Shown piece by piece: positions 1 to 13,700 of a DNA stretch of 64,000 nt. Under the pieces are notes generated by a model. That model did not search any database. It saw nothing but the letters and a program-made list of their open reading frames with translations, and was not told where the DNA came from. Within the stretch, counting starts at the first letter, position 1; the number at the start of each line of letters is the position of its first letter. Where the stretch lies: assembly GCA_021229015.1 (NCBI GenBank), contig CM037783.1:52712904-52776903 (forward strand), given 5' to 3'. A program made the position numbers and the translations under genes. The DNA comes from Solen grandis. Lineage: Eukaryota; Mollusca; Bivalvia; Adapedonta; Solenidae.

Positions 1-400
1 CTACTGACTACGCTATTCTCCATACATCAACCGTGTGTGTTTTTCACTACCGTTTCGTCGTTTACATCGAAAGCTGATACAGTTATCCGATTAGATGCTT
101 GATAGCATTGATCTGCCTGGCTTTAACCAATCCGAAAGCTTGTATTGCAATTTCCCAAACCCCATATATAATATGTCCCCTACCACTGATTTTAACTCCA
201 CAAGGAGAGTATCCAAAATGTAAACGTCATTTTGATTGGATACAATATTTTCGTGCAACGTCGACTTGCTAGTTGAAATTCCCACGGTTGATGAATTGAG
301 AGTACTGGAACAAATTGACCGTGGGTGTCTGACGATACATTGTTTGCTGAAATGACAACTATCCGAAATATATGCTCTTCGTACTGAATTGCAGTTTCTT

Positions 401-443
<43 letters not shown>

Positions 444-1023
444 TATAAATGTATAGTCGTTATAGTATGTTTAACCGTAAGACAGTTATAGTCCTTTCTT
501 TGAAATAATGATTACTCCACCGATTGCTTTTGAATCCCAAGTATAAAAACGTTTCACAGATAATACTTCGTACATCATCTAACCGTTCATACAATCCCCA
601 TCAATGCATTTAAGACAATAAGGCAATGCAGTTATCTTATGACAACACACCCACGCTTCGTTCAGTCTTGGTCAAGAAATATTCACAGGAGCACAGCCTT
701 CATGCCTTGCCACATCTACTAGATAATCCGGACCAATATCCGGGTGATTTTAAGAAAGACTCTGCATCAAATTCTGCCTACCCAGTATGTCTTTGGAAGT
801 CCGATATTCCAAAGCACGAACAGAAGGTTATACCTAAATATGATTCCTCTCACTTTTAAGTGTCTGCAGAACATTGGAGCGTCCTTGGTTGGTGGTCTCC
901 ACTAAACATGGATGGCAAAGATCACTGATATAGAAACCGATAACCTGTTGATACTACTTTTCATGTACTCCTCTTACTGGTCTAACCCAGGGACACCTAG
1001 AGAGGGAGTAGTGGAAGATGTAA
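1..1023. other. No supported gene
   Basis: AT-rich. A 77-codon plus-strand open frame (626-859) has a TATAAAA about 80 bases upstream and protein-like composition, but I recognise nothing in it and there is no splice or conservation evidence. Confidence 0.5.
402..438. repeat. (AT)n microsatellite
   Basis: An almost pure AT dinucleotide run of about 36 bases. Confidence 0.95.
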
Positions 1024-1840
1024 CAAGAGGGCCATGATGGCCCGTAATCACTCACCTGATTAATGACCATGCCTTACCCATGTCGAAACTTGACCTAGAT
1101 ATCATCAACACAAATATTTCTAATAAGTTTGACAAGGATTTGGCTAAAAATATGACCCCTTGTGGTGTAAACAAGATTTTATTAAGATTTGACCTATTGA
1201 CTTACTTTTTGACCTTGCCCACCCATGACTGAACTTGTAGGAATATCATCTAGACAAACATTCTGAGCAAGTTTGAGAAAGATTGAGCCAAATATGTGGC
1301 CCATTGAGTGTAAACAGGATCTAACAAAGATTTGACCTAGTGACCTACTTTTTACCCTACCCTACCAATGATTGAACTCGACCGAGATGTAATCAAGACA
1401 TACAGTCTGAGAAAATTTGAGGGAGATTGCATCCAAATTGTAGCTTCTAGATTGTAAACACTAAAATTGTTGACATTTTTTATAATTAAAGGGCCATAAC
1501 TCCTGACATAACAGGGAGATATCAGTCATAATCAAACTTAACTGAGAGATAATAACTATAAACAATGTTGTGAAGTTTGCTTAAGAAATAATGATGCTAG
1601 AGTGTAAGCAAAATGAAATCTGGCATTTTTTGATAAATAAAGGGCCATAACTCCTGACCAAGTGGACCAATATCATCCATTATCGAACTTGACTGATAAA
1701 TTATGGTCATAAATATTGTCATAAAGATTGAAGATGATTACTTAAGAAATGAAGATGCTAGAGTGTAAACACTTAAATTGTTGACGACAGAGACTCAACG
1801 GATCAAAAACAATCACACTAAGCATTGCTCAGCTGCGCTA
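1024..1840 (+). mobile_element. Interspersed CAAGAGGGCC repeat, copy 1 (decayed)
   Basis: Opens CAAGAGGGCCATGATGGCCC with CTCACCTGA shortly after. It runs through tandem-like blocks (GACCTACTTTTTGACC, then AAAGGGCCATAACTCCTGAC ... GAAGATGCTAGAGTGTAA) and ends near GCTCAGCTGCGCTA, a worn form of GCTCAGGTGAGCT. Same family as 28643-29575 and 45599-46790. Probably a non-autonomous DNA element. Confidence 0.7.
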
Positions 1841-2454
1841 AAAACATGTTTTCCAATAGATATAAATGAATGAAATGTTAGTTTATATATACATGTAATT
1901 ATAGTATGGCAGCAAATACAATAGCCCATGGGTATAATGAGATACATATTTTTTCAGGCTCAGTGTGAACAGTAATTATGTATGTGATTTCTTAGCAAAT
2001 GGTGTCAGGGAAGAGTTAAGGAAGGGTGAGGGTGGGGTGTAGGTGGCATATATTTTATTGACATTTATAACCAGGGCTGCTCTTTGATTCAAAATTGTAT
2101 CTTTATTTTCTTATCTTTTATCACTGATTTTGTTCAGTGTTTGGCACGGAACAAAGCATAGATTCTATGAAAATTTACTGGCAGAGCTGACAGTGTTTAT
2201 ATAAACAAGAAGTGTTATGTGTTACCTGCTGGAAGAAGTATGACAGACAAGCAGACACACAACGGGGAAGTAATCCCAATATGTCACCTCAGACACAACA
2301 CTGATCCACATTTTATATAGAAATGTCTGATATGAAACTTTCCTTATTACTTATTATAAAACCATAACCATAGCTTTAATGTTGTTATATATATTTTCTC
2401 TATATATATTTTCAATCAATCAATCTCATTCTGTTTGTCAAAAAAAAAAAATCA
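1841..2454. other. No supported gene
   Basis: AT-rich sequence between the decayed repeat and the presumed VAC14 end. Nothing recognisable. Confidence 0.5.
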
Positions 2455-5400
2455 CACCAATTCATTTAAAGCATGATGTTTATTTATAATAGAAGCATAT
2501 TTCAAATATCTTACTTGAGTATCAATATCAAAATAACATTGAGGAAAAAAGAGTTTCTGTCTTTGAACAAAAAGCATGAATTTAACAACACAGTTTTGTG
2601 ACAATTGTACATAACAGTAGCTGAAACACCACAGGCCAAAATATCTTGTTCTCATAAATGCTAATAATTAATGTCAACATAAATTGTTTTAATATGAACA
2701 TTTTAATGACGACAGTATAATATTTCTTCATCACAATTAATGATAGTGACCTACTTGACATGTTTCACAAATGACACATAACAAAACTACACACACATGT
2801 ACATATACAAAAAGACTCAGTACAATAACAGAGATGGTCACAAATGAAGCGAAAAGCATATGATCTATGTCATTCTGATTAATAAATCATTTGTATAGGA
2901 ATATGTGTTTGTGACATTCTACATAAGTATATCTGCATTATGGGATAAAACATAATTGTTGAAAGAGTATGATAGTAACTTTTAATAAATTTTTAAGATT
3001 CTGCAAAGCCCTATGACCACAAATCTCACTCTCAAATATGATAAAATATCATTGTTCTCTGTGAAAAAAAAATATCTTGAAAACATACAAAAATGGACGC
3101 ATGTGTTCAAAAGTAGGTTTGTATGAAACAAAGTTATTTTCAAAAATGATATGAAATATGATCATAGAACAATTTCAATTATTTTTCAAGACAGATTTTG
3201 TAGAAAGTTCTGCATTTCTTTCAAAATTATTACTTCACATATGAAACTTCCCCTCCAGAAGAAAAAGATGCAAATTAAATCTCCTGCTTCATCATTTATG
3301 AGTTTTATATTTTTAATCAATTAATGCATAGTTTTAACTGTATTATAAATCCTCTATTCATAAATAAAAGTAAATTTTAATTGAATATGGAGACGTCTTG
3401 TCACACACACAAATTTATATAAATGAAAACTTGTTCATTCAAACAAATTATATAACAATTATCATAACTCTAAGTGGTTGTAAAATATCTTTATAAATCT
3501 TTATAAGAAAGATGTCTGCTTAAGAGCAGCCTTTGCTTCTATTATTATTTATATATTGCACAAATGCCCTTGAATGGAAGTAACAATGAACTATTGTATT
3601 CCTTGCAAGAACTCACTTGTAAAACACATTCAAAACAAATCAATATATAAACTTTAAGTATAAAATGAATGTTAATCATTTGAAACCATGTTTATAATGA
3701 GCCAATTGAAGAATATAAATTGCATTCATGTGATTAAAATACAGAAAGAATGCATGATGACTAAGATTTCTTATGTAGAATCATGATTCATAAAGGCCTA
3801 CATTGGTACAGCTTTATCTAATAACTTGCAAGATATTTTGAAATTAAAAATTTCAAAGAAGTAACACTGTAATGCTGGCCAACAAAAATGAAAAGGTCAG
3901 TTTTACAAATGAAAACAGACTTAAAACACACTACAAGACAGTAAATTGGTCAATGCTGAAATGTACAACATATTTATTTTAGATCAGGTCTTTTCATCGT
4001 ATTTGTTTATATATTTGTATATGTTAAAAGTCATAAATATTCATAAAAGTTAGAGCAGGAAGTCACATGTTTAACATTTTGCAAGAAAGAACAGCAAATC
4101 CTCAAAAATAATCCTAATTGATATTGCCTCCCGGATAATAGCATTAGAGTTCTTTTTATCTTTTTTAAACAAGTAAAGGACTCTTGTTCCCTGCTGGGAA
4201 TCAATTTCAATCATCAATAATCCAAGGTACAGAATAGAAATGTCAATAACAAATACAACAAAGAGTCCCTAATGCATGGCTTTGTGCCATTTCCACCAAT
4301 CAAGCAGTTTTGAACTTAATGCTAATTAATACTTAATGCAAGTAATAGGCTTGTTATTCTTGTCTGTATAATAAAGCTCCATTATGAGGTGCTCCATTAT
4401 TACTTCAATGCAACTACTAGTATAAAGTGATCCAACAATGTACTCCAAACCATTCTGAACCCTTTCCCTCATAGAGGAAACCATGAAAAGACCTATGCAT
4501 ACAGCATAAAACCAGATCAGCCTGTGAGTAACTTGCAGGCTGATCAGGTTTTATGCTGTTCGCTGCTCCTCAGTGGTCTGGAAATGAGGGTTTCGTAATT
4601 AAATTTGGTAAGGTTTAACTGTGGTTTTCTGCAGATCAGGCTTTATGTGGTACCTATTGAGTGCGTCAAAATGAGTCTATATGAGGGAAAGGGTTAAAAT
4701 GAATAATGGTGACTATGGTCCTATATTGCATGGTATCTAGACTTGGACCCCAGTCATAAATGTAATGGGCTGATATTCATGTACATGTTTACAATACAAT
4801 CTAATACAAAAAAAGTCAAATATTTATTTGCTGTAAAATTTCTAGGCGCCAACTGGCTGATGAGGATAATGCCAGAATTACAGTGAAAACCGTCGAAAGC
4901 TTAGATCTACTTTGCAAATGTACATAGCTTGCTGTTACTAATGCTATATAGTACTGGTCTACCTGATCGTCATAACAAAATCTTAACTTTGTTATTAAAA
5001 AACAAGAGGTACTGTCATCAAAACATTTTTGAAACAATGCATAATGTCAAATTATCATTTTTGGTGACTGAGAGATTTCGCTTTGATTTCTGTTAATGTG
5101 ATTTTAGGAAGGCTTTAAAGAATGCAGAATTACTGAACAGAGAATTGAACATAACCATTTAATATGATATTGCATGAGTTTATTTTTCCAAATGTTCCAT
5201 CTCATTAATCAAATGTCATTTAAACATAATATAACGCCATCATCATCATCAGATATGCTGGATGACAGTTATGGATACTAGACTTAATGTGATTCTTTGA
5301 TTGCTTAAAGTCCCAGTATCTTATTGTTGTTAGAGCTAAATTTGAATGCACCTACAAAATATATGCCTCTGTGTGAATTTCATTCCCGAAAGACATTAGA

Positions 5401-7618
5401 AATGGCTAACACACGGGAAAGATTCTGGTAAAAAAAATTACATGTTATGGATTTCTCGTTCTATATTAAGCTAGCATAAAATTAACACACAAGGGGTTTT
5501 TCAGAAGTCTGGAAGTCTGATCACTTCTATGTATCAAAATTTGTTCAAGCTATAGCAAAAGTTCACAATCTTCTGAAACACCCCATGTACACCGAAACAT
5601 CCGTGATTTTACTGATCAGTGTGTTTCAGATTACGCTCCACCCAATTTTCTAATTATATTGCCCTGTCTGAACAACTAAGGATTCCGGGGAATTTCCAAT
5701 ATTCTTTCATTACATATTTTATTATGTAGTCTTAGTTAAACATTAAGAGGTTAATCAAACATCATCAGAGGCTTTGCCATTTCGAAATTTTGAGAAAAAA
5801 AAATCCCTTGCAAATTCTATGCTAAACGCACTGGGGTTTTAATAAAACATGTCAAATTAATTTTCACATCGGGACATTAAATGCAAGATTGTAGCCATTA
5901 TGATTGGTCCTCTGGTCATAATCAGTCAGATATTTGTTATCTGAAGACGGCAAATAGTTCTCACAATAAGATACTTTTTAAGTGACCAGTGATATTAGAA
6001 TGTGCTTTGATAACATTTAAAGAAATGATAGATCCAATACTTACTTTAAAATGTATAGTTGGTGGAATAAAAGCCATGTGTAAAATACACTGAGATATCA
6101 CAATATTTACTACAAATTATTCAATTACAGTTTTGCTAAATTCAAATTTTACATAATTATCACATTGAATATTCTCCAGTTTAAGATATGCAGGCTACAA
6201 ACCACAACAAGAATCCAGCATTAACTTCTTGACCCTTGACTTTTCATATCTAACAACTGTATCACTCAAGCAATGATACACAATGCAGCTGTACATTTGA
6301 CCATTTTTATCCATTTCATTTAATACTCCTTGCCATATTTGATATTTTCAAGATAATTTACCCACTTCCCCAACAATCTGAATGGGTAAAACCATTTTAA
6401 GTACTTAAGTTTTCAGAAAAACTTAGACCATCATTGATTAAACAAAACTGTGTTAAGTACAGTACTATTATTAAATAACTGTAATCAGTTCCTGATATGT
6501 TATATGACATCATTTTTTACTTTAATTTCGCTGAAATATTACTTAAATATTACATCCAAAGTAGGGTGATATAACATATTGTCATTCTGAAATTAGTAAT
6601 GTACACCTGGGCTTACGCTGCGGCAGAAACTACCATATCGTGGGTTAACAATACATACTATCACCCTACATTGGATGTGATTTTTTTAAATTATACCTTA
6701 AAATCACAATCAAGTATATCAATGTGCTTTGGTAAACAAATGTAAGCACCAGAATAATGTCATGCACACATTTTGGTAAGTTCTCATAGACAAAGACTAG
6801 ATGTATTACGTAGTTTCCTCCCTTGTATTTACATAGTGGAAAACCAGCGTTCTATTTTTAGCTCCACTTGATGATGTCTAATGGGACATTACTGACAGTC
6901 AAATGGCATGTATATGGAAAGTTAACATAGGAAGATCACATGAGGTAAAATGAAATTTTTTTCCTTGTGATATTAGAATATTTCACTCTTTGCATTTACA
7001 CATTTCTTTACAATGTATATCCTTCACATATACTCTTTAATCTCCCATCATAACTTATGACAAAAAGTTACATTTAATGGCAATATCAAGTTGTCACTTT
7101 TCTAAATATATCCTTTATATAGTCAAGTTGTGTTTTGTTGTTTTTGTGCATTTCATACCTACAACAGTCGATTACTTTCCCCATTTTTAAGCCGACAGTC
7201 TCTCTTTTGTTAAGCTGATATACTGTTCTGTAAGACAACAACTCACACATTACAAAAAGAGAGAATGCTCATTTATGCACCATTCAAGTCAAATTTAAAC
7301 TCTACCTTTAACTTTTGTTAAATGGTTATTTTCCTCATAATGGTCACAAAAAATATCACAAAGAAAGCCAGGTGATCTTTTGCGTAATCCAGGTTAATCA
7401 ACATATTCCAGTCATATGATTGGATAATCCAATGACTCAATTTGAATATTTCTGTAAATATTAGAAGAGTCCATTGTGTAACCTGAACATCGCTATGAAA
7501 TAAGATAAATGTTCTATTAGGAAATGGCCCTTTTAACAAAAATATCAGTTAAAATTTAATTAAAAAAAAGTTACACTGCATCACTATATCTGACAATTTT
7601 GTCCCTACATTTGACATG
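2455..7618 (-). other. Downstream of VAC14: possible long 3' UTR or intergenic DNA
   Basis: I see no coding sequence here on either strand. It is AT-rich and relatively poor in repeats apart from the MITE at 4457-4697. On the minus strand an AATAAA hexamer (2479-2484), followed by GTGTG and a T-run at about 2441-2453, makes a plausible polyadenylation site, which would give VAC14 a 5-kb 3' UTR. Other AATAAA hexamers occur closer to the stop, so the true end is unknown. Confidence 0.3.
4457..4697. mobile_element. MITE, CCCTTTCCCTCAT family, copy 1
   Basis: The tips AACCCTTTCCCTCAT and ATGAGGGAAAGGGTT are exact inverses. An inner hairpin pairs GCATAAAACCAGATCAGCCT with GGCTGATCAGGTTTTATGC. About 240 bases, non-coding. 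Related in plan to 7857-8036, 18889-19134 and 51388-51607. Confidence 0.75.
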
Positions 7619-7772
7619 TCACTGTTTTGATATAGATGAGAAGGTCATGAGCTTCTGGCGCCTCCTGAACTCTTTATGCTGATTCTGAACAGTCTTAAAA
7701 TGCTTTAATAGTTCCTCAAAATCAATTTCACTGACTGCCTGACGCTGATCTCCCTGGGTCACTTCATCTGGC
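7619..7772 (-). CDS. VAC14: VAC14 exon 19 (stop codon)
   Basis: Residues 756-806: [20 protein letters not shown], then FRRRQKL, matching vertebrate [25 protein letters not shown]. The extreme tail MTFSSISKQ differs from the vertebrate end. Stop is TGA. Confidence 0.95.
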
Positions 7773-10700
7773 CTGAAATTTAGGAAGGGGTTATTTAAAT
7801 ATACAGTTAGACTCAAAAAGTTATAAAAGTTCTGGCCCTTTATATTCGTAAACTTTTAAACATTTTACCTCATGAATATTCATATACAAATTAATAAAAT
7901 TATGAATATTAATTTAATGAATTTTTAATGGTATATAAAACTATGGATTGTTGTATGTATGAGCAAACAGGGCAGACCGTGATCCAGTCTGTTTGCCGAG
8001 GCATCAAATCACCTCAATATAAAGTAAAGGATTAAGTCTATATTTGAATTTATAGATTAGATAGAAAGTATATAAGCCATAAGATAGGATAACCAATGAT
8101 ATATCTTTAGTCTTTCATGCACATTGAAAATTTAAGGAACCCATTCAGATTATAAGAATCCATCATGAGTGTTCATGTAGGATAGGGATATCTCACCGGA
8201 GGGACAGAGCCTGATATTTCTGAGCCTGTGGTTGAGATATCCCTATCCTACATGAATTTATGAATGTTGGATTTTTTTCTCCCAATAAGGATTGTATAGT
8301 CACAGACTGTTAGCTTTGCTATCAACAAAGCATACTGCCATTTTTTTGCATTTTTTTTCTCACCGCTTAAGTAAATAAAACATCAACATATTGAAATAAA
8401 TTGACCATACATAAGTGTGTACCAGAAATTGGATATTTGTCCAATTGGGAAATACCATGTAGTTAAAATAAAATGCTATAAATACTCCTGTCCTTGACCG
8501 TTCTTAGTAATATTCTACCATACTCTTTTGTGTTAATTCACATTGGCACTGTTAAATGACAGTAAAGGAATGACTAAAAGCTACAAGCACCACCATTTCC
8601 TCACATATCTATTTCATATAAAAACACATATTTTTCATTTTGATTAATTTGCAAAAGTAACAGTTCAAAATTATTGTTTATTCTTGAGACTATTACCACA
8701 TGGAAGATAGACGATCACATGACATGTAAGATAGAGTTATCTTCCATGGGGTAAATCCCTATCTTTGTATGCTGGACATGGGAGAATAAGGTACTGTGGT
8801 GTATTGGCAGTGCTTATTGACTACAGGTCTGAGTTTGATCCCCCTGAAATATTTTAAAGACTTCCCCAAAACAATGTACTGGTTCACACAGGAACTGCTA
8901 AGAGAGATTAGAACAAGTTGTAAAACCTTTCCTAATCAACATTAAAGGAATAAGTTGAAATAAATTTTCTGGGGATTAAATACTTGGCTGACACACCTGT
9001 CAGAGAAAGCAGCCATCTGGAAGTTAGGGACACAGTTGAGCCTGTTTCGCAGCAGGGTGAAGGGTTCGGCCTGGGGCAGCAACATCAGCAGCCCGTACAG
9101 GCTTTTGATCAGATCTTGACTGTTGTTGGTGTCCAGCAGTTGAAGCCGCAGGTCTGAAACATTGCGGGAACCAGGCCTCCATAAACATCAGAACTACAGC
9201 TAAAATCTTCTAAGTCTGAATAATCTAGACTGATAAAATCTAGACTGATAAATAGTGAATTTCTTTTTTTTTCTTCCAATATGTACTCACAAATTCAAGC
9301 ACTCTAGGTTTGCTTTTCACAAACATTTCAAACTGTTATTTTTCTTAATTTACAAATCTCAAATTCTGTATCACCACATATGAAAATTTGAAGAAAAAAA
9401 ATGAAAAACTACCAGTACTTTTTGTCAGAGCATGCTAATGATAGCAAGTTTTCAAAATTTTCAGTTTTAGACCTTCAAAATTTTAAAAGAGGAATGTATC
9501 AATTTGAGGTGTTTTGCAAAATGCAGGCTAAATCCCTTTTCCCCAGAAGTAAAGAAAATTACAATGGCTTGGGTGTCATTGATAATGATAATATTAGATT
9601 ATTTTTTCTACTTTTTAATTTCCAGCAAGTTCAGTGTATGGTAAATGTCAGTGTTTCAACACTTAAACAGAACATAACACAATCTAGGCATGATTATGGA
9701 GGAAAAGGAATTATCATCTTTCATATTAAAGAAAAAAAATCAAGAGGAAATGATTTATATTTCTTAATTTTAAATGCAAAAAGGGGCATACTTACATGCA
9801 AATATTGGAGACTCTATCAGTTGTATCAGTTTGTCTATTTCATTTAAGAAGTCAACAGTTATTTCTAAATCGCCACTAAAATGGTTGTTAAAGAAAAAGA
9901 TAAATAATTTGAAAATAAAGAAGGGTACTTTTTTGACCATTGTGATCAATATGCTTTTTCTGAATAGACGGCTGGTTATTTGGTGTTTTCTGACACTGTG
10001 ACATACTCTCAGTCATGAAGTGTTACATAGCTAATAACATGTTGAGAAAAACACCAAGTGCAAAGAATGACTAGAGCAGAACCATCAACCTACAACAAAA
10101 TTCTGAATTAAGCACACTATGACACAATAACCAATAAGTCAAGCACTCCTTGTGGAACCAGCAAAAGGATACAAGACGGGTACCAGCCTGCAGGCGTGGG
10201 CATAGTTCTGTGAGAGGTAACACAGGGCCAGGGTGGCCACCGGACTGTGTGACCAGGATCTGTACAGACAGCAGAACAGCTGGCAGCTTTCCTGGAAGTA
10301 CAGTAGAAAACTGAAAGGATATCTTATTATGAACAGGATTTACAAGGATTCAGTTACATCTCAAAAATAATTGATTAGTTACAGGTGTTTAGCATGAGGT
10401 TTGCAACATTTGGCAAATCTCAGTCAAGGACTGGTTTCTGATTCCAGGTGAGAACCTAGTGCTCTGTATAAATTGGTTTAGATGCAGGTATGTTTACCTT
10501 GGAATGAAGATCCTTCAGCTGGTTCCTCAGTTCAAACAGTTCTGCCGAGGTGAGGAGGATGGAGTTGAGGGCCTGGACCATGATGCATGCAAACTTCACA
10601 TCCAACTCAGTCACCAGGATCTCCGCCAGGGACCGGAATATGTCCTCTGGGCTCATCAACAAACATAGCTGTCTGGAAGTAGATTTTGCTGAGGTTTAAA

Positions 10701-13700
10701 AAGTTCTTCTATCCCTACACATCTTTTCATACAGTAATTCATATATATATATATAATAATTATATATGAAAAGTCTTTATAAATTGGTGAAAACTATTTT
10801 TATAAAGTGCTGATTCCGTCTCCCTTTTTGTTTACAACATATTTGAAGTGAAGAGTAAAGGTCAAGCCAGTGACATGCAAATGTTATATGTTATACACAC
10901 ACAAGGTATATACAATATGTAATGTACATGATTGACACCTGAAAAAGTATACAGAATAAAATAAGGTCTGAAATACGTTAAAGACACAGTATGTAAGGTA
11001 ACACATTATGCACCTTTCATTTTTTTTTTAATTTTACAGATAATTCAAGCCCTGCCTTCCTATTGTTTGTGAGTATTTATCATCCATGAACTGTTAAACT
11101 GTTATATTTGGTTAAACACCAACGTTCACACACATGTATATTCAGTGTGTTAGGTCTACCACACACAAATAGTACTTCAAACCCATGTGCTATTTTGTGT
11201 AAACCAGGTTGACCATTGATTACTTGATATCCTAGTGCAGATGCTGTATAATCAGTAAGTTGATTTGAATATATCTGTAAACAGTGGAAAGGTTCACTGG
11301 AACCTAGGCTACATGAAGTGATGGTTTCCTGCTTACCTGATGACAAAAGCTCCTCTCAGATCTAGGTTGTCTCTGTCTTTCTTAAACATGTCCAGCAACT
11401 GCACCATGAACTCCATAAAGTATTTGTTAGGAACGGAGACAGAGTCCAATGTCATGGTTGCAGCCTTTGATTCTATCTCGCCCCAGTTTTGCTTGGACTA
11501 CTTTGTGTATCCCCAGTTGTGGAAGATTCTATTGCACTTAAGTCTCCAGTAAATGAGGTGATTTTAGCCAGGGCTTCCAAAGCTAACATCACAGCCTGTA
11601 AAACAGAAAAGAAGTGCTATCACAAAAGTTCTACCATCCCAAGTGAGGTTCAAACTACATATGCAAAGCTGATACTCATTCACACTAAACTGCTGTTGTT
11701 GTTTTGGAGTTAAACTTCAATGTATCAGTATTTCAGTCAAATAGTGACGTCAATGAGAAGATCCTAACTGCACAGAGGCACCCAGGCAGAACCACTGACG
11801 ACTGTAAGTCAGCTGGAGATCCCATGAAGCTTAATAGGATATGAACCCGACAAGAGTAGCAATGGATGAACCACAGTACAAGGATAGTGAAATATGAACC
11901 CACAGTAGCAAGAGAGCTAAGGATAGAAACATAAGGAGACTGATAAGATATGAACCCAGAGTAGCAAGGAGCTAGCTGATAGGATATGAACCAACAGTAG
12001 CAAGGAGCTAACTGATAGGATATGAACCCAGAGTAGCAAGGAGCTAGCTGATAGGATATGAACCCACAGTAGCAAGGAGCTAGCTGATAAGATATGAACC
12101 CAGAGTAGCAAGGAGCTAGCTGATAGGATATGAACCCACAGTAGCAAGGAGCTAGCTGATAGGATATGAACCCAGAGTAGCAAGGAGCTAGCTGATAGGA
12201 TAGGGAACCCGAGTAGCAAGGAGCTAGCTGATAGGATATTAACCCACAGTAGAAGGGGCAAGCTGATAGGATAGGAACCCATAGTAGCAAGGAGCTAGCT
12301 GATAGGATAGGAACCATAGTAGCAAGGAGCTAGATGATAGGATAGGAACCCATAGTAGCAAGGAGCTAGATGATAGGATAGGAACCCACTGTAGCAAGGA
12401 GCTAGCTGATAGGATAGGAACCCACTGTAGCAAGGAGCTAGCTGATAAGATATGAACCCAGAGTAGCAAGGAGCTAACTGATAGGATATGAACCCAGAGT
12501 AGCAAGGAGCTAGCTGATAGGATTTGAACCCAGAGTAGCGAGGAGCTAGCTGATAAGATATGAACCCACAGTAGCAAGGAGCTAGCTGATAAGATATGAA
12601 CCCACAGTAGCAAGGAGCTAGCTGATAGGATATGAACCCACAGTAGCAAGGAGCTAGCTGATAGGATATGAACCCACAGTAGCAAGGAGCTAGCTGATAG
12701 GATATGAACCCACAGTAGCAAGGAGCTAGCTGATAGGATATGAACCCAGAGTAGCAAGGAGCTAGCTGATAGGATATGAACCCACAGTAGCAAGGAGCTA
12801 GCTGATAGGATATGAACCCACAGTAGCAAGGAGCTAGCTGATAGGATATGAACCCAGAGTAGCAAGGAGCTAGCTGATAGGATATGAACCACAGTAGCAA
12901 GGAGCTAGCTGATAGGATATGAACCCACAGTAGCAAGGATCCAGCTGATAGGATATGAACCCACAGTAGCAAGGAGCTAGCTGATAAGATATGAACCCAC
13001 AGTAGCAAGGAGCTAGCTGATAGGATATGAACCCACAGTAGCAAGGATCTAGCTGATAGGATATGAACCCACAGTAGCAAGGATCCAGCTGATAGGATAT
13101 GAACCCACAGTAGCAAGGAGCTAGCTGATAAGATATGAACCCACAGTAGCAAGGAGCTAGCTGATAAGATATGAACCCAGAGTAGCAAGGAGCTAGCTGA
13201 TAAGATATGAACCCAGAGTAGCAAGGAGCTAGCTGATAGGATATGAACCCACAGTAGCAAGGAGCTAGCTGATAATTAGAGGAAACAGATTGTTATAATA
13301 CTGTATCAAGTAAATTTCAACATTTAACCTGACAAAAATAAGAGAGAGAGAGGAGAAGAAAGGAGGAAGAGAAAGAGAGACAGCATGAAAGAAAGAGTAG
13401 AAGACAAGAAGACAAAACAAATAAAGAGACAGGCCATCTACCCAGATAGTTTTGTAAAACAGAAAATAAAATGTGTCCTAAAATGGAAGGACAAAACAAG
13501 GCAAAGAGTTGAGGAGGCCAGGAGACATATACCTCATCTGACTGGTCCTTGTCTGCTAGTGTGGCCATCAACACAGGGAACACTTGGTTCATATAGCGGA
13601 ATGTCTGCAACACACAAAATTTCACAGCATTAATACCACACACAATCAAATTATCCTGACGCTAGACATATCATCTTGCTATATAAGCTGAGTGCAAGTT

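Noticed and set aside
9401..10001. 148- and 75-codon plus-strand frames
   Set aside because: They overlap VAC14 exon 17 antisense and intron, have Lys/Phe/Asn-rich chance composition, and resemble nothing.
10184..10291. Shorter VAC14 exon 16 ending at the gtaccc donor, with an unseen 11-base microexon
   Set aside because: The donor 11 bases further on (gtatcc) restores the phase and the VPVFGDLE alignment, so no microexon is needed.
11733..13260. Long minus-strand open frames (up to 321 codons) of repeated [12 protein letters not shown]
   Set aside because: They are translations of the 36-bp minisatellite in an intron; the period is a multiple of 3 and several frames are open, so this is not coding evidence.
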